Positions 34,023 through 43,647 of a stretch of DNA of 56,927 nucleotides are shown in pieces. The stretch is from JANQUM01 sp047630355 (GTDB lineage Bacteria; Bacteroidota; Bacteroidia; Cytophagales; Spirosomataceae): the NCBI GenBank assembly GCA_047630355.1, contig JBLHXN010000010.1:1-56927 (forward strand), written 5' to 3'. The first letter of the stretch is position 1; every line of letters begins with the position of its first letter. The position numbers were made by a program, and so were the translations under genes. The notes beneath the pieces are model-generated. The model was not told where the DNA came from, made no database searches, and worked only from the letters and a program-made list of their open reading frames with translations.

Positions 34023-36509
34023 CTAAAAACTCCACGTATTCTTTGAAGCATCAAACGGCTCAAAAGAGAATTTAATCATGTTCCTAAAACCCGTTTGGTT
34101 GCTAGTAGACAGCACGTTATAAACTCCTAACCGAATCAGTTGCCGTCCGAATTTGAAGATACGGTTTGCCCCGAAATATACTTCGCTATAGCGGTAGTTA
34201 CGTTCGGGAGCGAGCAAGAAACCACCTCCCGCCATCGTTTTTATTCCGGTTCTGTTTAGTAATGGCACTTTACTGGTTAAAAAGCCATTGAATTGGTGCG
34301 TGTAGTGCGTTTCGAGATACCAATCAAAGGTTGAAAAAGTCTGATCAATGAGCTGAAAAGTGTACATAGCGGGGGAGAAAAAGTAGGGATCTCCGCCGCG
34401 TTGATATTTATAATCCATGACAGAGATTCGGGTAGTGTCCAGAAATTTCCCCGTCTGTATTTTGTATTCCGACGTACCCAAAATACCCATTTGAAACGTC
34501 TGTCGGATGTTAAATTCTACGAAAGAAAACTTATTGAATCGCTCACTATTCCCCGCCCACGCTTTGTCATATTTAAGCGTGAAAGTCGGGAAACGTGAAC
34601 CCAATACAACCTTTTGATTTGGCTCACGTAAATAAAGTTGCTTGGGTGTATAAGAAAGCAAAAAGACAGTTCTTAGCACTTCGCTCGTCGAAAAAAGCGT
34701 TGGTGTATTATTCTCAAATAGTTCGTCACCAATGGGGCCGAATTTAAAATTCCCTAAATCTTCCCGTTTGGCATAACTAAGCGTTGACGAAAGGTACAGT
34801 CCGTTTAGTAGTTCGGTAGAGTGAGCAATGTTACCAGAAATGTCCTGATAGAAATTATTTCGGCGAATAATGTCGGCAATAGTTGCTGCCCCGTTGATAA
34901 TCCCAAAACCCCGTCCCCCGCTTAAAGATATTCGGGATATCCGAATTGGATTGTACAAAAAATTTGTCCGAATATTTCCCCGCAGGTCTTTGTTATTATA
35001 ACCGTATGTCAGCATCGGGGCAATGAAAAACTCTTTTCTATTCTCAAAGCGTTTCCGGTAAATCACATCGTATCGATTACGAAAGCCCCCGATGGCAACG
35101 GGGTCAACGGTAGCAATAATCGGACTAAAAAACCACTCTTGCTTTTTGCTTCGGTTGATACGCCCTATTCCCGCCCACGCCACTTTCTGAAAGGTAATTT
35201 TATTGTAAATAACATCCACAGAATCCAAATATTCTTTAGAGTTCATCACCGCTTTTACGCTGTCTTTGTACATCACAAATTTGCGTTCGTCTTTTGATAA
35301 AGGTTCGGGGCGGATGCTTGTCCAAAACGTCGTGTCACGCTTGTAAGCTTCGGCTTCGGTCACGCCTAATTCTGCCCCGAAGAATTTTTTGGGAAAGGTT
35401 TTATCGAACTCAAAATCTGATTGTTTTACCAAACACCGTCCGTCTTTTTTGATAGAACCCTCTTTCACTTTCCACGTGTAGTTGGTTTTCGTAACCATCC
35501 ATTTTCCGGCAATGTTTTCGTAGTTCAATTCAAACCCAAAATTCTTATACTGACGCAACGCTCGTTTGTTGAGCGAAAGCTTCGCACTTTTCAAAACCCA
35601 CAGATTATCAAAGACTTCTATTTCACCTTCGTACAACGCATTTCCGAGCTTTCGGGGCGAAACCTCAACGCGGTAAATCTTTTGCAGCCCTTCGTAGTAA
35701 GAACCTAATAATTTAAATTTATAACTGGCAAAAGCAAGATTACTAATCGGCGAAATAAACTTATTATCAGATACTTGCGGAACGTATTGCAGGTTTTCGT
35801 AGAGGTTAAATTCGCCGTCGGTGATGGTCGTAAAAAAGAGCGTAGATTGGTCGTTCAGCTTAGTTACTGCCGTCCGTTCTTCTTTTTGTTTGTTCGGAAC
35901 TTCCTCGTGGCGGATGAGTGTACATTCAAATAAATTCAGGTTCGGAACGCTGTCTTTTTTTATTTCGGTTACTTCGTTCTCGGTATTTTCCAGCACCGAT
36001 TCATTGAGCGTTTCTTCCGGTTTCTTCTTTTGTTTAACGGGCGGATTTTCCACTTCTTCCACCGCTTTTATATAAACTTGAGCGGTGTAATTCTTGTATT
36101 GATTCAGAAAATTCTCCCGGTTATCAATCACTTTTTGAATTACCTCGTAAGAGTAGTCTTTACGCCTGATTTTAACTTCTACCTCATTGAGCTGATTTGC
36201 ACTTTCTTCGAGGTAAATATTTTTCACTAAATCCTGCTCCACCACTAATTCAACGAGCTGAGTTTCAAAACCGAGGTAAGAATACGCAATACGATTTAAC
36301 CCTTGCGGCACCTGAATTTCGTACCTTCCCAAATCGTCCGTTACTGTTCCGGTTTGAGCGTTAAATAACCGGACATTTGAGTTTATAAATGGCTTATTAT
36401 CAACCGAGTAAACGTAGCCACGCACAAAGTAAAATTCTTGTGAATAAGAAAACAGACTACCAAAGGTTAGTAGAAAAGTAAAGACAGAACTGCGTTGTTT
36501 TTTTGTCAA
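34023..36509 (-). CDS. DUF5686 outer-membrane protein with carboxypeptidase-regulatory-like N-domain
   Basis: The 828-residue exported protein has a signal peptide (about 1-23, FLLTFGSLFSYSQ) and then a carboxypeptidase-regulatory-like domain (FVRGYVYSVDNKPFINSNVRL, about 27-100), the fold also found at the start of SusC/TonB-dependent receptors. The DUF5686 region follows (YEVIQKVIDNRENFLNQYKNY near 120-140), and the last 400 residues read as a beta-barrel of the outer membrane, ending in Phe as barrel proteins do. DUF5686 proteins are common in Bacteroidota; their role is unknown. It stands alone on the minus strand between the PIN pair and the decarboxylase. Confidence 0.88.
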   Translation of the reverse strand: MTKKQRSSVFTFLLTFGSLFSYSQEFYFVRGYVYSVDNKPFINSNVRLFNAQTGTVTDDLGRYEIQVPQGLNRIAYSYLGFETQLVELVVEQDLVKNIYLEESANQLNEVEVKIRRKDYSYEVIQKVIDNRENFLNQYKNYTAQVYIKAVEEVENPPVKQKKKPEETLNESVLENTENEVTEIKKDSVPNLNLFECTLIRHEEVPNKQKEERTAVTKLNDQSTLFFTTITDGEFNLYENLQYVPQVSDNKFISPISNLAFASYKFKLLGSYYEGLQKIYRVEVSPRKLGNALYEGEIEVFDNLWVLKSAKLSLNKRALRQYKNFGFELNYENIAGKWMVTKTNYTWKVKEGSIKKDGRCLVKQSDFEFDKTFPKKFFGAELGVTEAEAYKRDTTFWTSIRPEPLSKDERKFVMYKDSVKAVMNSKEYLDSVDVIYNKITFQKVAWAGIGRINRSKKQEWFFSPIIATVDPVAIGGFRNRYDVIYRKRFENRKEFFIAPMLTYGYNNKDLRGNIRTNFLYNPIRISRISLSGGRGFGIINGAATIADIIRRNNFYQDISGNIAHSTELLNGLYLSSTLSYAKREDLGNFKFGPIGDELFENNTPTLFSTSEVLRTVFLLSYTPKQLYLREPNQKVVLGSRFPTFTLKYDKAWAGNSERFNKFSFVEFNIRQTFQMGILGTSEYKIQTGKFLDTTRISVMDYKYQRGGDPYFFSPAMYTFQLIDQTFSTFDWYLETHYTHQFNGFLTSKVPLLNRTGIKTMAGGGFLLAPERNYRYSEVYFGANRIFKFGRQLIRLGVYNVLSTSNQTGFRNMIKFSFEPFDASKNTWSF

Positions 36510-36633
36510 AATAATGCTGGTTCGAAGTAAAAGTTAAGACAAAACGTTTTTTTGAAGACACAAATCTCTAAAATAACGTTGTACCCGACCACTATTTTAA
36601 CAGATTATAAAACATTGATTAGTACAACAACTA

Positions 36634-36663
36634 TTGTCTTGCTAACTAAATTCCTTACTTTTG
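36634..36663 (+). promoter_or_regulatory. Promoter of the PLP decarboxylase gene
   Basis: TTG (36634-36636), a 19-bp spacer and TACTTTTG (36656-36663) match the Bacteroidota housekeeping promoter. It lies inside the longest open frame, so translation should start downstream of it, at ATG 36681. Confidence 0.8.
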
Positions 36664-36680
36664 CAAAAAATGAGAATACA

Positions 36681-37916
36681 ATGAAGCATTGGAAAAGAAG
36701 AACGAGTAAAGAAATTCAGGAACGTATTGACACGGCTTTAGGTGAAAATAGTAGTTTTTATGACGAGCCGATTATCGGAATGCCCTGCTCGCATTTAGAC
36801 AGTAAAATTTTTCCACACGGGAATCCGATACTTAATAATGCTCCTTTTCTGCAAACCTTAATAAATAATCCAAACCACATTGGTTGTCATACCGTTGCAG
36901 CTTCAGAAGCTACTTTTTCCGGAACACAAAAAGTTGAGCGGGAACTGTTAAACATTGTTGCCTGCGATATTTTTAAAGCAGAAGAAGGCGAGTTTGACGG
37001 TTATGTCGCGTCTGGAGGTACGGAAGCAAACATGCAGGCCGTTTGGGTTTACCGTGAATTCTTCAAGAAAAATAGCAATTTTTCACTCGACGAAATCGTA
37101 ATCGTCTGTTCTTCCGATACGCATTACAGCATTCCGAAAGCCAGCAATGTATTGGGCGTACAACTACACAAAGTTCCGGTTGATAAAGTTACCCGACAAA
37201 TGTCTCCGTCTGGTCTTTCAAATGCTTTTTCAGAACTTAAAGAAAATGGTATAAAAGGCATTATTTTCGTTGCCAATATGATGACGACCATGTTCGGTAG
37301 TGTGGACGAACTCGATGTAATTACCGAAGCTTTGTTAGAGAGTGACTTAGAGTTCAAACTTCATATTGACGGAGCTTACGGCGGATTTTTCTACCCGTTT
37401 GCGAATGAATCAAATAACATGAACTTTGCAAATGAACACGTAAATAGCATTACCGTAGATGCTCACAAAATGGCCCAGGCTCCTTACGGAACGGGCATAT
37501 TTTTGATTCGAAAGGGATTTATGGGCTATACGCACAGCAAAGAAGCCTCTTACGTAAAAGGTGAAGATTACACATTAGTAGGAAGCCGTTCGGGAGCAAA
37601 TGCCGTAGCGGTTTGGATGATTTTGAGTGCTCACGGGCCAAACGGCTGGAAAGAAAAAACGCACATTCTGAAACACCGCGTAGACTGGTTATGTAAAGAG
37701 TTAGATGCCGCTGGAGTAAATTATTTCCGGGAAGCAAATTCAAATATTGTCAGCCTTTCGGCAGAGTGTGTTTTACCCGAAGTAGCTCAGAAATACCAAA
37801 TTGTACCGGATGATCACCACGCCCCAAAATGGTATAAAATCATTGTGATGGAACACGTAGAAGTGGAAGATTTAGAGATGTTCCTTGCTGACCTCAACGT
37901 AGCAGTTTTACAATAA
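36681..37916 (+). CDS. PLP-dependent decarboxylase (group II, glutamate/histidine decarboxylase-like)
   Basis: The 411-residue enzyme carries the group II decarboxylase fold: FDGYVASGGTEANMQAVWVYRE, SSDTHYSIPKASNVLG, KLHIDGAYGGFFYPF with the PLP-ring Asp, and SITVDAHKMAQAPYGTG with Lys263 as the predicted PLP-binding lysine. Members decarboxylate amino acids such as Glu, His, aromatic or diamino acids; the substrate cannot be settled here. I chose ATG 36681 (MKHWKRRTSKE) because a good promoter lies between 36634 and 36663, inside the longer frame that starts at 36552. It precedes a PhyH dioxygenase that has its own promoter element. Confidence 0.9.
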   Translation: MKHWKRRTSKEIQERIDTALGENSSFYDEPIIGMPCSHLDSKIFPHGNPILNNAPFLQTLINNPNHIGCHTVAASEATFSGTQKVERELLNIVACDIFKAEEGEFDGYVASGGTEANMQAVWVYREFFKKNSNFSLDEIVIVCSSDTHYSIPKASNVLGVQLHKVPVDKVTRQMSPSGLSNAFSELKENGIKGIIFVANMMTTMFGSVDELDVITEALLESDLEFKLHIDGAYGGFFYPFANESNNMNFANEHVNSITVDAHKMAQAPYGTGIFLIRKGFMGYTHSKEASYVKGEDYTLVGSRSGANAVAVWMILSAHGPNGWKEKTHILKHRVDWLCKELDAAGVNYFREANSNIVSLSAECVLPEVAQKYQIVPDDHHAPKWYKIIVMEHVEVEDLEMFLADLNVAVLQ

Positions 37917-37955
37917 AAAGTGCCCAGTGTCATTTTTTTAGAATACATTTTCGGT

Positions 37956-37963
37956 TAATTTTG
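37956..37963 (+). promoter_or_regulatory. Probable -7 element of the PhyH gene
   Basis: TAATTTTG fits TAnnTTTG and lies 37 bp before the ATG at 38001. The -33 position shows TTTT instead of TTTG. Confidence 0.45.
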
Positions 37964-38000
37964 CTAATATTTCGGATAGTAAATTTAATACGAGCTCAAC

Positions 38001-38834
38001 ATGCCAATCATTGATCAAAAGTCTTTCTGGGAAAACGGTTATTCACTAATTAAAAACCTCTTCGACCCCGAAGAAGTAATCAATATTCGTAAGAAATCTA
38101 TTGCGATGGCACAGCGGCAGTTAGTGGCGGTTGGTTTGTTGGATAAACTAAACCCCGAACTGCCCGAAGAAGAATTCAATAAACTGTTTTTTGAACTGTT
38201 TGACAAGTACCCCGAACGCATTATTTCAACCGGAAAGCACATTCAGCACGGTATGGATTTGCACCGAATTTCGCTTGATAAACGTATTGAAGAAGGACTA
38301 AATGACATCGGACTTTCGTTTCCGAACATTTGCACCCGTCCGATGCTATTTTTCAACGCCCGTAAACTTGCCAAGAAACAGGTTTACTGGAAAACCGACC
38401 CTCATCAGGACTGGCGAAGCATGCAAGGTTCGCTAAACGCTATTGTAGTTTGGCTGCCGTTAATTGACGTTCCGATGTCTTTGGGGGCTTTAGAAATTGT
38501 TCCTAAGTCGCATAAGTTTGGACTCCGGACAAATCAATTCACCGATGGTTTTGGGACATTGCCTCCCGAAGAAGCCGAAAAACATTCGTGGGAACCAGTT
38601 GAGGTCAAAGCGGGCGATGCCCTATTTTTCTCGTCGATGCTTTACCACCGCTCGGGTTCAAACGATACCGAAAATGGGATTCGCTGGTCGTGCCATTTCC
38701 GCTATAATGACATGGACGAACCAACGTTTATTGAGCGTGGCTTTCCCCACCCGTACATCTATCATCCAAATCCTGACATCATTACGCCTGATTTCCCAAC
38801 GGAGCAGGATATTGAGAAAGCGTACGGCGTTTGA
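38001..38834 (+). CDS. Phytanoyl-CoA dioxygenase (PhyH) family protein
   Basis: This Fe(II)/2-oxoglutarate-dependent dioxygenase would hydroxylate a small organic substrate, whose identity is unknown. The metal triad is visible as HQD (His135, Asp137 in DPHQDW) with His216 in SMLYHRSG, and Arg228 in GIRWSCHFRY is well placed to bind 2-oxoglutarate. The N-terminal FWENGYSLIKNLFDPEEV is typical of PhyH proteins, and the 277 residues suit the family. It lies 84 bp behind the PLP decarboxylase, on the same strand, and its stop is 15 bp from the end of the convergent membrane-protein gene. Confidence 0.88.
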   Translation: MPIIDQKSFWENGYSLIKNLFDPEEVINIRKKSIAMAQRQLVAVGLLDKLNPELPEEEFNKLFFELFDKYPERIISTGKHIQHGMDLHRISLDKRIEEGLNDIGLSFPNICTRPMLFFNARKLAKKQVYWKTDPHQDWRSMQGSLNAIVVWLPLIDVPMSLGALEIVPKSHKFGLRTNQFTDGFGTLPPEEAEKHSWEPVEVKAGDALFFSSMLYHRSGSNDTENGIRWSCHFRYNDMDEPTFIERGFPHPYIYHPNPDIITPDFPTEQDIEKAYGV

Positions 38835-38849
38835 TGGAATAAAATAACC

Positions 38850-40661
38850 TTAAATAGTTATGTTTTGCCGCTTTAACACAGCGACATTCCCGTTTCGTAC
38901 CCGAACTATCCGCATTTCTAAATTACCAGATGGCAAGCTATTTTTGCCCACGCCACCAGAAATATCACGGCTGTAATACTGATGGGTTTTTATCAACTGC
39001 GGAAGTTTGTTTGGCTCGTTATTCAGCGGAAAACTCATGCGTATTTCGTTGTTCACAAACAGAATATAATACCCTTCGTTTAAAGCGAATAATGGCGTAA
39101 AAGTATTACTAACATTCACCGAAAAACCATTCTCTGATGCTGCAATCTCAACCTCTTCAGAAACTGGACTTTCGGGCGTGGATTCAGAATAAAGTAAATC
39201 TGAAAACTCACTAATTGATTCGGGAGTTTTGTAGAAGCCGTAGTACTTTCTGCTCAGAAAAAGTGCATCGTTGTAGTATTTCATTAGTCCGGGAATAGAT
39301 GCCGTAAACTCCACAGGAGGGATTGGCGGCTTCTGAAACTCATTAACCGGAACGTGGTCATCGGGAGTTCTGGAATCCGGAAAAGCGTAAAAATAATTAC
39401 GTCCATTGTTATCCCAGTTAAGCTGAGTCAACACCTTCGTCTTCCGAAAGTTGTACACGTCGTCCCACGTCAAGTAGTAACTGTAAGCGTGAAATATCAA
39501 CGTAAATACAATCACTACTTTCAGAAACTGGGTTCTTATGACAGGTTTTACAGTTAGCAAAATTGCTAAGTAAACAACCAGATAATAAAAAATCGGAATG
39601 GCTTTATAACGGCTGTTGTAAACTTCCTGAATACCTAAACTGGCTCGTGAAACCGCAAAGGCTAAACCACTCAAACTGACAAAAATGAAACAGCTGAACA
39701 CAAAAAGGGTGACTTTGGGGAGTTCAGAAAATTTACGAGTTAAAAATTCTACCCAGCGAGCTTTTTTCTTCGGCTTAAAAATAAAGTCGCACAAAAATAC
39801 CACGAACGGAACGGCAATAGTTAACCACGCAATTGCTCCCGCAACAGTGGTGACACTGTATCGTAAATTCGTTCTGAATGAAAGCACTGAAGTGTCAATA
39901 ACAGAACCAAAGAAAGCGAAAAAGTCAATAACGATGAGCAGGAAATATTCAGTAATATTTGCCGAAACGCTTGGCTTGTGGCTCGGCATCCGAAAATCGT
40001 AAAAGTATCCGGCGAAACATAAAATGGTTACGATTCCCCAAACGATTTTCTCTTTTTTTGTGCGTTCTATAAAAACTACCGGAAGTACCGCTATAAATCC
40101 AAACATTCCGTTTCCGTTCGTAAACATCGCCATTACCAGCAAAGAAACGGCGAAATATGAATAAGATGATTTTTGAGTAAAAGCAACGAGGTAAAATGCC
40201 CAAACTGAAAAAATTATGGCAACACTGTGCTGCAAAGATGTGATTACCCAAAAATTATTCTCGTACGGTTGAATCGAAAATATGATAAGTATTACCGGAA
40301 TCATAAATGCTTTTCCGAAACCATTTTTCATTAGAGTTTTCCAAAAGACAATTGGGATAATCAGCAAATGCAAAGAGCCAATAAATGTCAGAACGCCGTG
40401 ATCAATTCTACCAAGTACCCCGTAAACCAATAGCGTAAACAACCGCACGTAAAGCACTCGGTGTTCGTTCATTTGTGAAATCAGCAGATTGAGCCGTTCA
40501 CCCGTTCCGAGGTGCGTTTTCCAAGCTACCATAAATGCTTCCACGCAATGCCAATCGTCGGTCCAACCTACATCAACCGTATAATAAGCGGTAAAAGAGT
40601 AGAACAACAAAACGGGCAACAGCAACAAAATAGTCACCAACACTTTTCCTGCAAATTTCAT
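38850..40661 (-). CDS. Polytopic membrane protein with C-terminal extracytoplasmic domain, function unknown
   Basis: The 603-residue protein has about eleven or twelve hydrophobic segments in its first 400 residues and then a soluble region of about 190 residues that ends in a beta-rich portion (SLPSGNLEMRIVRVRNGNVAVL). An extracytoplasmic loop follows the first helix (TVDVGWTDDWHCVEAFMVAW, with acidic Asp residues). This layout is like GT-C glycosyltransferases and related polysaccharide-modifying membrane proteins, but no family can be named with confidence. No sugar-synthesis genes are adjacent. It is convergent with the PhyH gene. Confidence 0.6.
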   Translation of the reverse strand: MKFAGKVLVTILLLLPVLLFYSFTAYYTVDVGWTDDWHCVEAFMVAWKTHLGTGERLNLLISQMNEHRVLYVRLFTLLVYGVLGRIDHGVLTFIGSLHLLIIPIVFWKTLMKNGFGKAFMIPVILIIFSIQPYENNFWVITSLQHSVAIIFSVWAFYLVAFTQKSSYSYFAVSLLVMAMFTNGNGMFGFIAVLPVVFIERTKKEKIVWGIVTILCFAGYFYDFRMPSHKPSVSANITEYFLLIVIDFFAFFGSVIDTSVLSFRTNLRYSVTTVAGAIAWLTIAVPFVVFLCDFIFKPKKKARWVEFLTRKFSELPKVTLFVFSCFIFVSLSGLAFAVSRASLGIQEVYNSRYKAIPIFYYLVVYLAILLTVKPVIRTQFLKVVIVFTLIFHAYSYYLTWDDVYNFRKTKVLTQLNWDNNGRNYFYAFPDSRTPDDHVPVNEFQKPPIPPVEFTASIPGLMKYYNDALFLSRKYYGFYKTPESISEFSDLLYSESTPESPVSEEVEIAASENGFSVNVSNTFTPLFALNEGYYILFVNNEIRMSFPLNNEPNKLPQLIKTHQYYSRDISGGVGKNSLPSGNLEMRIVRVRNGNVAVLKRQNITI

Positions 40662-40802
40662 TCTAAATTGGGTTTCTTCCGAAGATTTTGAAAAAGTAAA
40701 GTTATTGGATAAAAAACGGAAAACGATAACTTATCCCGTTTCTGAAAACTATAAAGCCCGATTTTTAGTTTTTAACTCAGAATCACACACAAAACACAAT
40801 AT

Positions 40803-42344
40803 ATGTCCTTTTCTAAAGACTTATTAAAGATAAAAACACTCGGCGAACTGAAAGCCGCAGCTTATACACCGAAATCCACCAAAGAAGAATTAAGGGATAA
40901 CTTAATCACGAAATTAAAAAACAAAGAAACGGTTTTTGAAGGAATCTGGGGCTACGAAGATACCGTAATTCCTGACGTGGAACGTGCTATTTTATCGATG
41001 CACCACATCAACTTATTGGGGCTTCGCGGACAAGCAAAAACCCGGATTGCCCGATTAATGGTAAACCTCTTGGATGAGTACGTTCCGGTAGTAGAAGGTT
41101 CGGAATTGAACGATGACCCGTTACAACCGCTTTCTCGTTTTGCAAAAGACTTAATTGCCGAACACGGTGACAAAACTCCCGTATCGTGGTTGCACCGTGA
41201 TGAGCGTTATAACGAAAAACTTGCCACGCCAGACGTATCGGTAGCTGATTTAATTGGTGACGTTGATCCAATTAAAGCCGCCACTTTACGCCTCCCCTAC
41301 TCTGACGAACGCGTGATTCACTTCGGATTAATTCCACGGTCGCACCGTTGTATTTTTGTTATTAACGAATTACCCGATTTACAAGCTCGGATTCAGGTAT
41401 CACTTTTCAATATTTTGCAGGAAGGCGACATCCAAATTCGTGGATTCAAACTCCGTTTGCCGCTTGATATTCAGTTTGTGTTTACCGCAAACCCCGAAGA
41501 CTACACCAATCGTGGAAGTATCGTTACTCCGTTAAAGGATAGAATTGACAGCCAAATAGTTACGCATTATCCGAAGTCGATTGAGGTTGGACGGAAGATT
41601 ACGGAACAGGAAGCGAAAGTTAAAAAAGGTCAGGGAAATATTGCGGTAAACGATGTATTGAAGGACCTCATTGAGCAAATTGCGGTGGAAGCCCGCGAAA
41701 GCGAATACGTGGATTCTAAATCAGGTGTTTCGGCTCGAATGACGATTTCGGCTTACGAGAACCTGTTGAGTTCTGCCGAGCGTAGAGCGTTAATCAACGG
41801 CGACGTGGATTCTCCCGCTCGGATTTCTGACGTTTATGGAGCAATTCCGGCAATTAACGGAAAGATAGAATTGGTGTACGAAGGCGAAGTGGAAGGTCCG
41901 GTTTACGTGGCTCAGAGTTTGGTATCGAAAGCAGTTCGTTCACAATTTCTAAAGTATTTTCCTAACCCCGAAACGGTTAAAAAGCAAAAAGATGCTAAGA
42001 ATCCGTTTGCTCAAACAACCAATTGGTTCGGCGAAGGAAACGAAATTGATTTATTAAACGACCACGCCGACACAGAATTTACCGCCCGCTTAAAAACTAT
42101 CGAAGGTTTAGAGGAATTGGTGGATGCTTATCACCCAAATTTAATGACCGCCGAGAAGTTATTCATGATGGAATTTGCGTTGCACGGCATGGCGGAATTC
42201 TCGCTTATCAGCAAGCAGTCGCTTGATACGGGTATTCAGTTCAAAGACTTACTTGATAACCTCTTTGATCCAAACAAACTCAACTTCGACGACGAGGAAG
42301 ATGAAGATGAAGACGACGATAACTTTGGAAATGACAGGTATTAA
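40803..42344 (+). CDS. AAA+ ATPase, magnesium chelatase subunit I (ChlI/BchI)-like
   Basis: The 513-residue AAA+ protein has a divergent Walker A, GLRGQAKTR near residues 73-81, a Walker B-type FVINELPDL near 184-192, and FVFTANPEDYTNRGSIVTPLKDRID near 224-248 with sensor 1 and arginine finger. The insertions are of the magnesium chelatase/MoxR group. The extremely acidic C-terminus (DDEEDEDEDDDNF) is characteristic. A chlorophyll role is unlikely in this organism, so it is better seen as a MoxR-like chaperone or remodeler, which normally works with a von Willebrand factor A partner. No such gene is in the neighbourhood. A strong hairpin follows the stop. Confidence 0.85.
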   Translation: MSFSKDLLKIKTLGELKAAAYTPKSTKEELRDNLITKLKNKETVFEGIWGYEDTVIPDVERAILSMHHINLLGLRGQAKTRIARLMVNLLDEYVPVVEGSELNDDPLQPLSRFAKDLIAEHGDKTPVSWLHRDERYNEKLATPDVSVADLIGDVDPIKAATLRLPYSDERVIHFGLIPRSHRCIFVINELPDLQARIQVSLFNILQEGDIQIRGFKLRLPLDIQFVFTANPEDYTNRGSIVTPLKDRIDSQIVTHYPKSIEVGRKITEQEAKVKKGQGNIAVNDVLKDLIEQIAVEARESEYVDSKSGVSARMTISAYENLLSSAERRALINGDVDSPARISDVYGAIPAINGKIELVYEGEVEGPVYVAQSLVSKAVRSQFLKYFPNPETVKKQKDAKNPFAQTTNWFGEGNEIDLLNDHADTEFTARLKTIEGLEELVDAYHPNLMTAEKLFMMEFALHGMAEFSLISKQSLDTGIQFKDLLDNLFDPNKLNFDDEEDEDEDDDNFGNDRY

Positions 42345-42357
42345 CAATACCAAATAA

Positions 42358-42386
42358 ACCTCATAGGTTTCTGAAACCTATGAGGT
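42358..42386 (+). terminator. Strong hairpin after the AAA+ gene
   Basis: ACCTCATAGGTTT (42358-42370) and AAACCTATGAGGT (42374-42386) pair perfectly over 13 bp with a 3-nt loop. It lies 13 bp past the stop codon. There is no clean T tract after it, and the same sequence type is a dispersed palindrome in related bacteria, so it may be a repeat that doubles as terminator. Confidence 0.6.
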
Positions 42387-42454
42387 CTTCTATTAAGTGA
42401 CCCTTATGAATGCCCGATGTCAAATTATTGACGTTAGGCATTTTTTGTTTGCTT

Positions 42455-42622
42455 TCACCATTCACGTTCATCAAAAACGTTTTGAATTGCTGCAAACTCA
42501 TTCCCGTCAAGTAATTCGTCGTTGGTGAAAGCTTTTTTTAATTGCTCGTCCCAGTCCTTTCTTACTTCGCTTTTTAATGGTTTTGTAATCTTAGATGAAG
42601 ATTTGGGCTTGCTGACTTTTGA
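42455..42622 (-). pseudogene. Antitoxin-like gene fragment
   Basis: The minus-strand reading SKPKSSSKITKPLKSEVRKD, then WDEQLKKAFTNDELLDGNEF and AIQNVFDEREW to a stop at 42455 looks like the C-terminal half of a small Bacteroidota antitoxin. No start codon precedes it, since a stop is met at about 42622. No toxin gene is visible beside it. The rest of 42387-42795 holds no gene that I can support. Confidence 0.4.
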
Positions 42623-42795
42623 TTTCTATTTCTTTGTGCCTATTTACATCCTAAAATCATACCGTTCCGATGGCACTTTTTACAAATTTATAACTTCTTT
42701 TATTATTAACATGCCACCTCAAAAGAGGCTACTTTTATGCCATTTTTCGATAACAAGTTGAGAAGTTAGAATACTTACGACAATTAAAATCTTTC

Positions 42796-43602
42796 TTACC
42801 CCTCAAACTTCGCTTCCCGCTTCTCCATTTTGGCGAAAAATGCTTCTTGTAAATCATTGGAGAGCAGCATGGCGGCGTTCCAAGTTGCGACATAATTCAA
42901 GCCGTCGGCTACGGAATAATCCCGAGTGTGAAGTAAAATGTGCTTCGTTCCCCGAATAGAAACAGGAGATTTTGCGGCGATGGTTTCGGCAATTTTCATA
43001 ACTTCGTTGAGCATGGTTTCTTTACCTGTGAACGAGCGGTTCACAATGCCAATTTTCTCGGCTTCTTGCCCTTCTACGTTTCTTCCCGTAAAAGCCATTT
43101 CCCGCATCATTCCTTCACCAATCAGTTTTGGTAAACGTTGCAGCGTTCCGAGATCGGCAACCATTCCCATATCAATTTCTTTGATGGTGAAATACGCATC
43201 GTCGGTACAATACCGCATATCGCAGGCAACAACCAAATCAATTCCACCGCCAATACAACCGCCATGAATTGCAGCCAAAACAGGTTTTGAGCAGTTTTCG
43301 ATTGCATTTATCGGAGCTTGTAATTTCAGCACGTCTTTTCTGATTTTTTCTCTTCGGCGGGCCTCGCAGGTAATGTTGTTTTGTGAAACTGACATTAACA
43401 AACTGAGGTCTATTCCGGCACAGAAGTGTTTGCTTTCGCCGCCCTCAATTACTACGACTCGTACATCATCGTTTTCGTCTAATTCAGTAAAAAGTATTTC
43501 AATTTCGTTCCATGCCGTTTGATCTAGAGCGTTTGCTTTTTCAGGACGATTGATTTTAACGTGGGCAATGTAATTTTGGATATTTAGTTGAAGTGTTTGC
43601 AT
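42796..43602 (-). CDS. Enoyl-CoA hydratase/isomerase (crotonase) family protein
   Basis: Crotonase-fold enzymes hydrate, isomerise or hydrolyse acyl-CoA thioesters through an oxyanion hole. Here the first hole-forming stretch is KHFCAGIDLSLLMS (about 59-72) and the second is AIHGGCIGGGIDLVVACDMRY (about 109-129), followed by the acidic-residue region FTIKEIDMGMVADLGTLQRLP. The Asp/Glu pattern near 137-148 (KEIDMGMVAD) is like dienoyl-CoA isomerases (ECH1), so isomerase activity is as likely as hydratase. The 268 residues are normal. The ArsC-like gene lies 45 bp upstream in the same direction. Confidence 0.9.
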   Translation of the reverse strand: MQTLQLNIQNYIAHVKINRPEKANALDQTAWNEIEILFTELDENDDVRVVVIEGGESKHFCAGIDLSLLMSVSQNNITCEARRREKIRKDVLKLQAPINAIENCSKPVLAAIHGGCIGGGIDLVVACDMRYCTDDAYFTIKEIDMGMVADLGTLQRLPKLIGEGMMREMAFTGRNVEGQEAEKIGIVNRSFTGKETMLNEVMKIAETIAAKSPVSIRGTKHILLHTRDYSVADGLNYVATWNAAMLLSNDLQEAFFAKMEKREAKFEG

Positions 43603-43647
43603 GATGATTTAGTAGTTAGCAGTTTGGAGGGTGATTATAAGATATTT

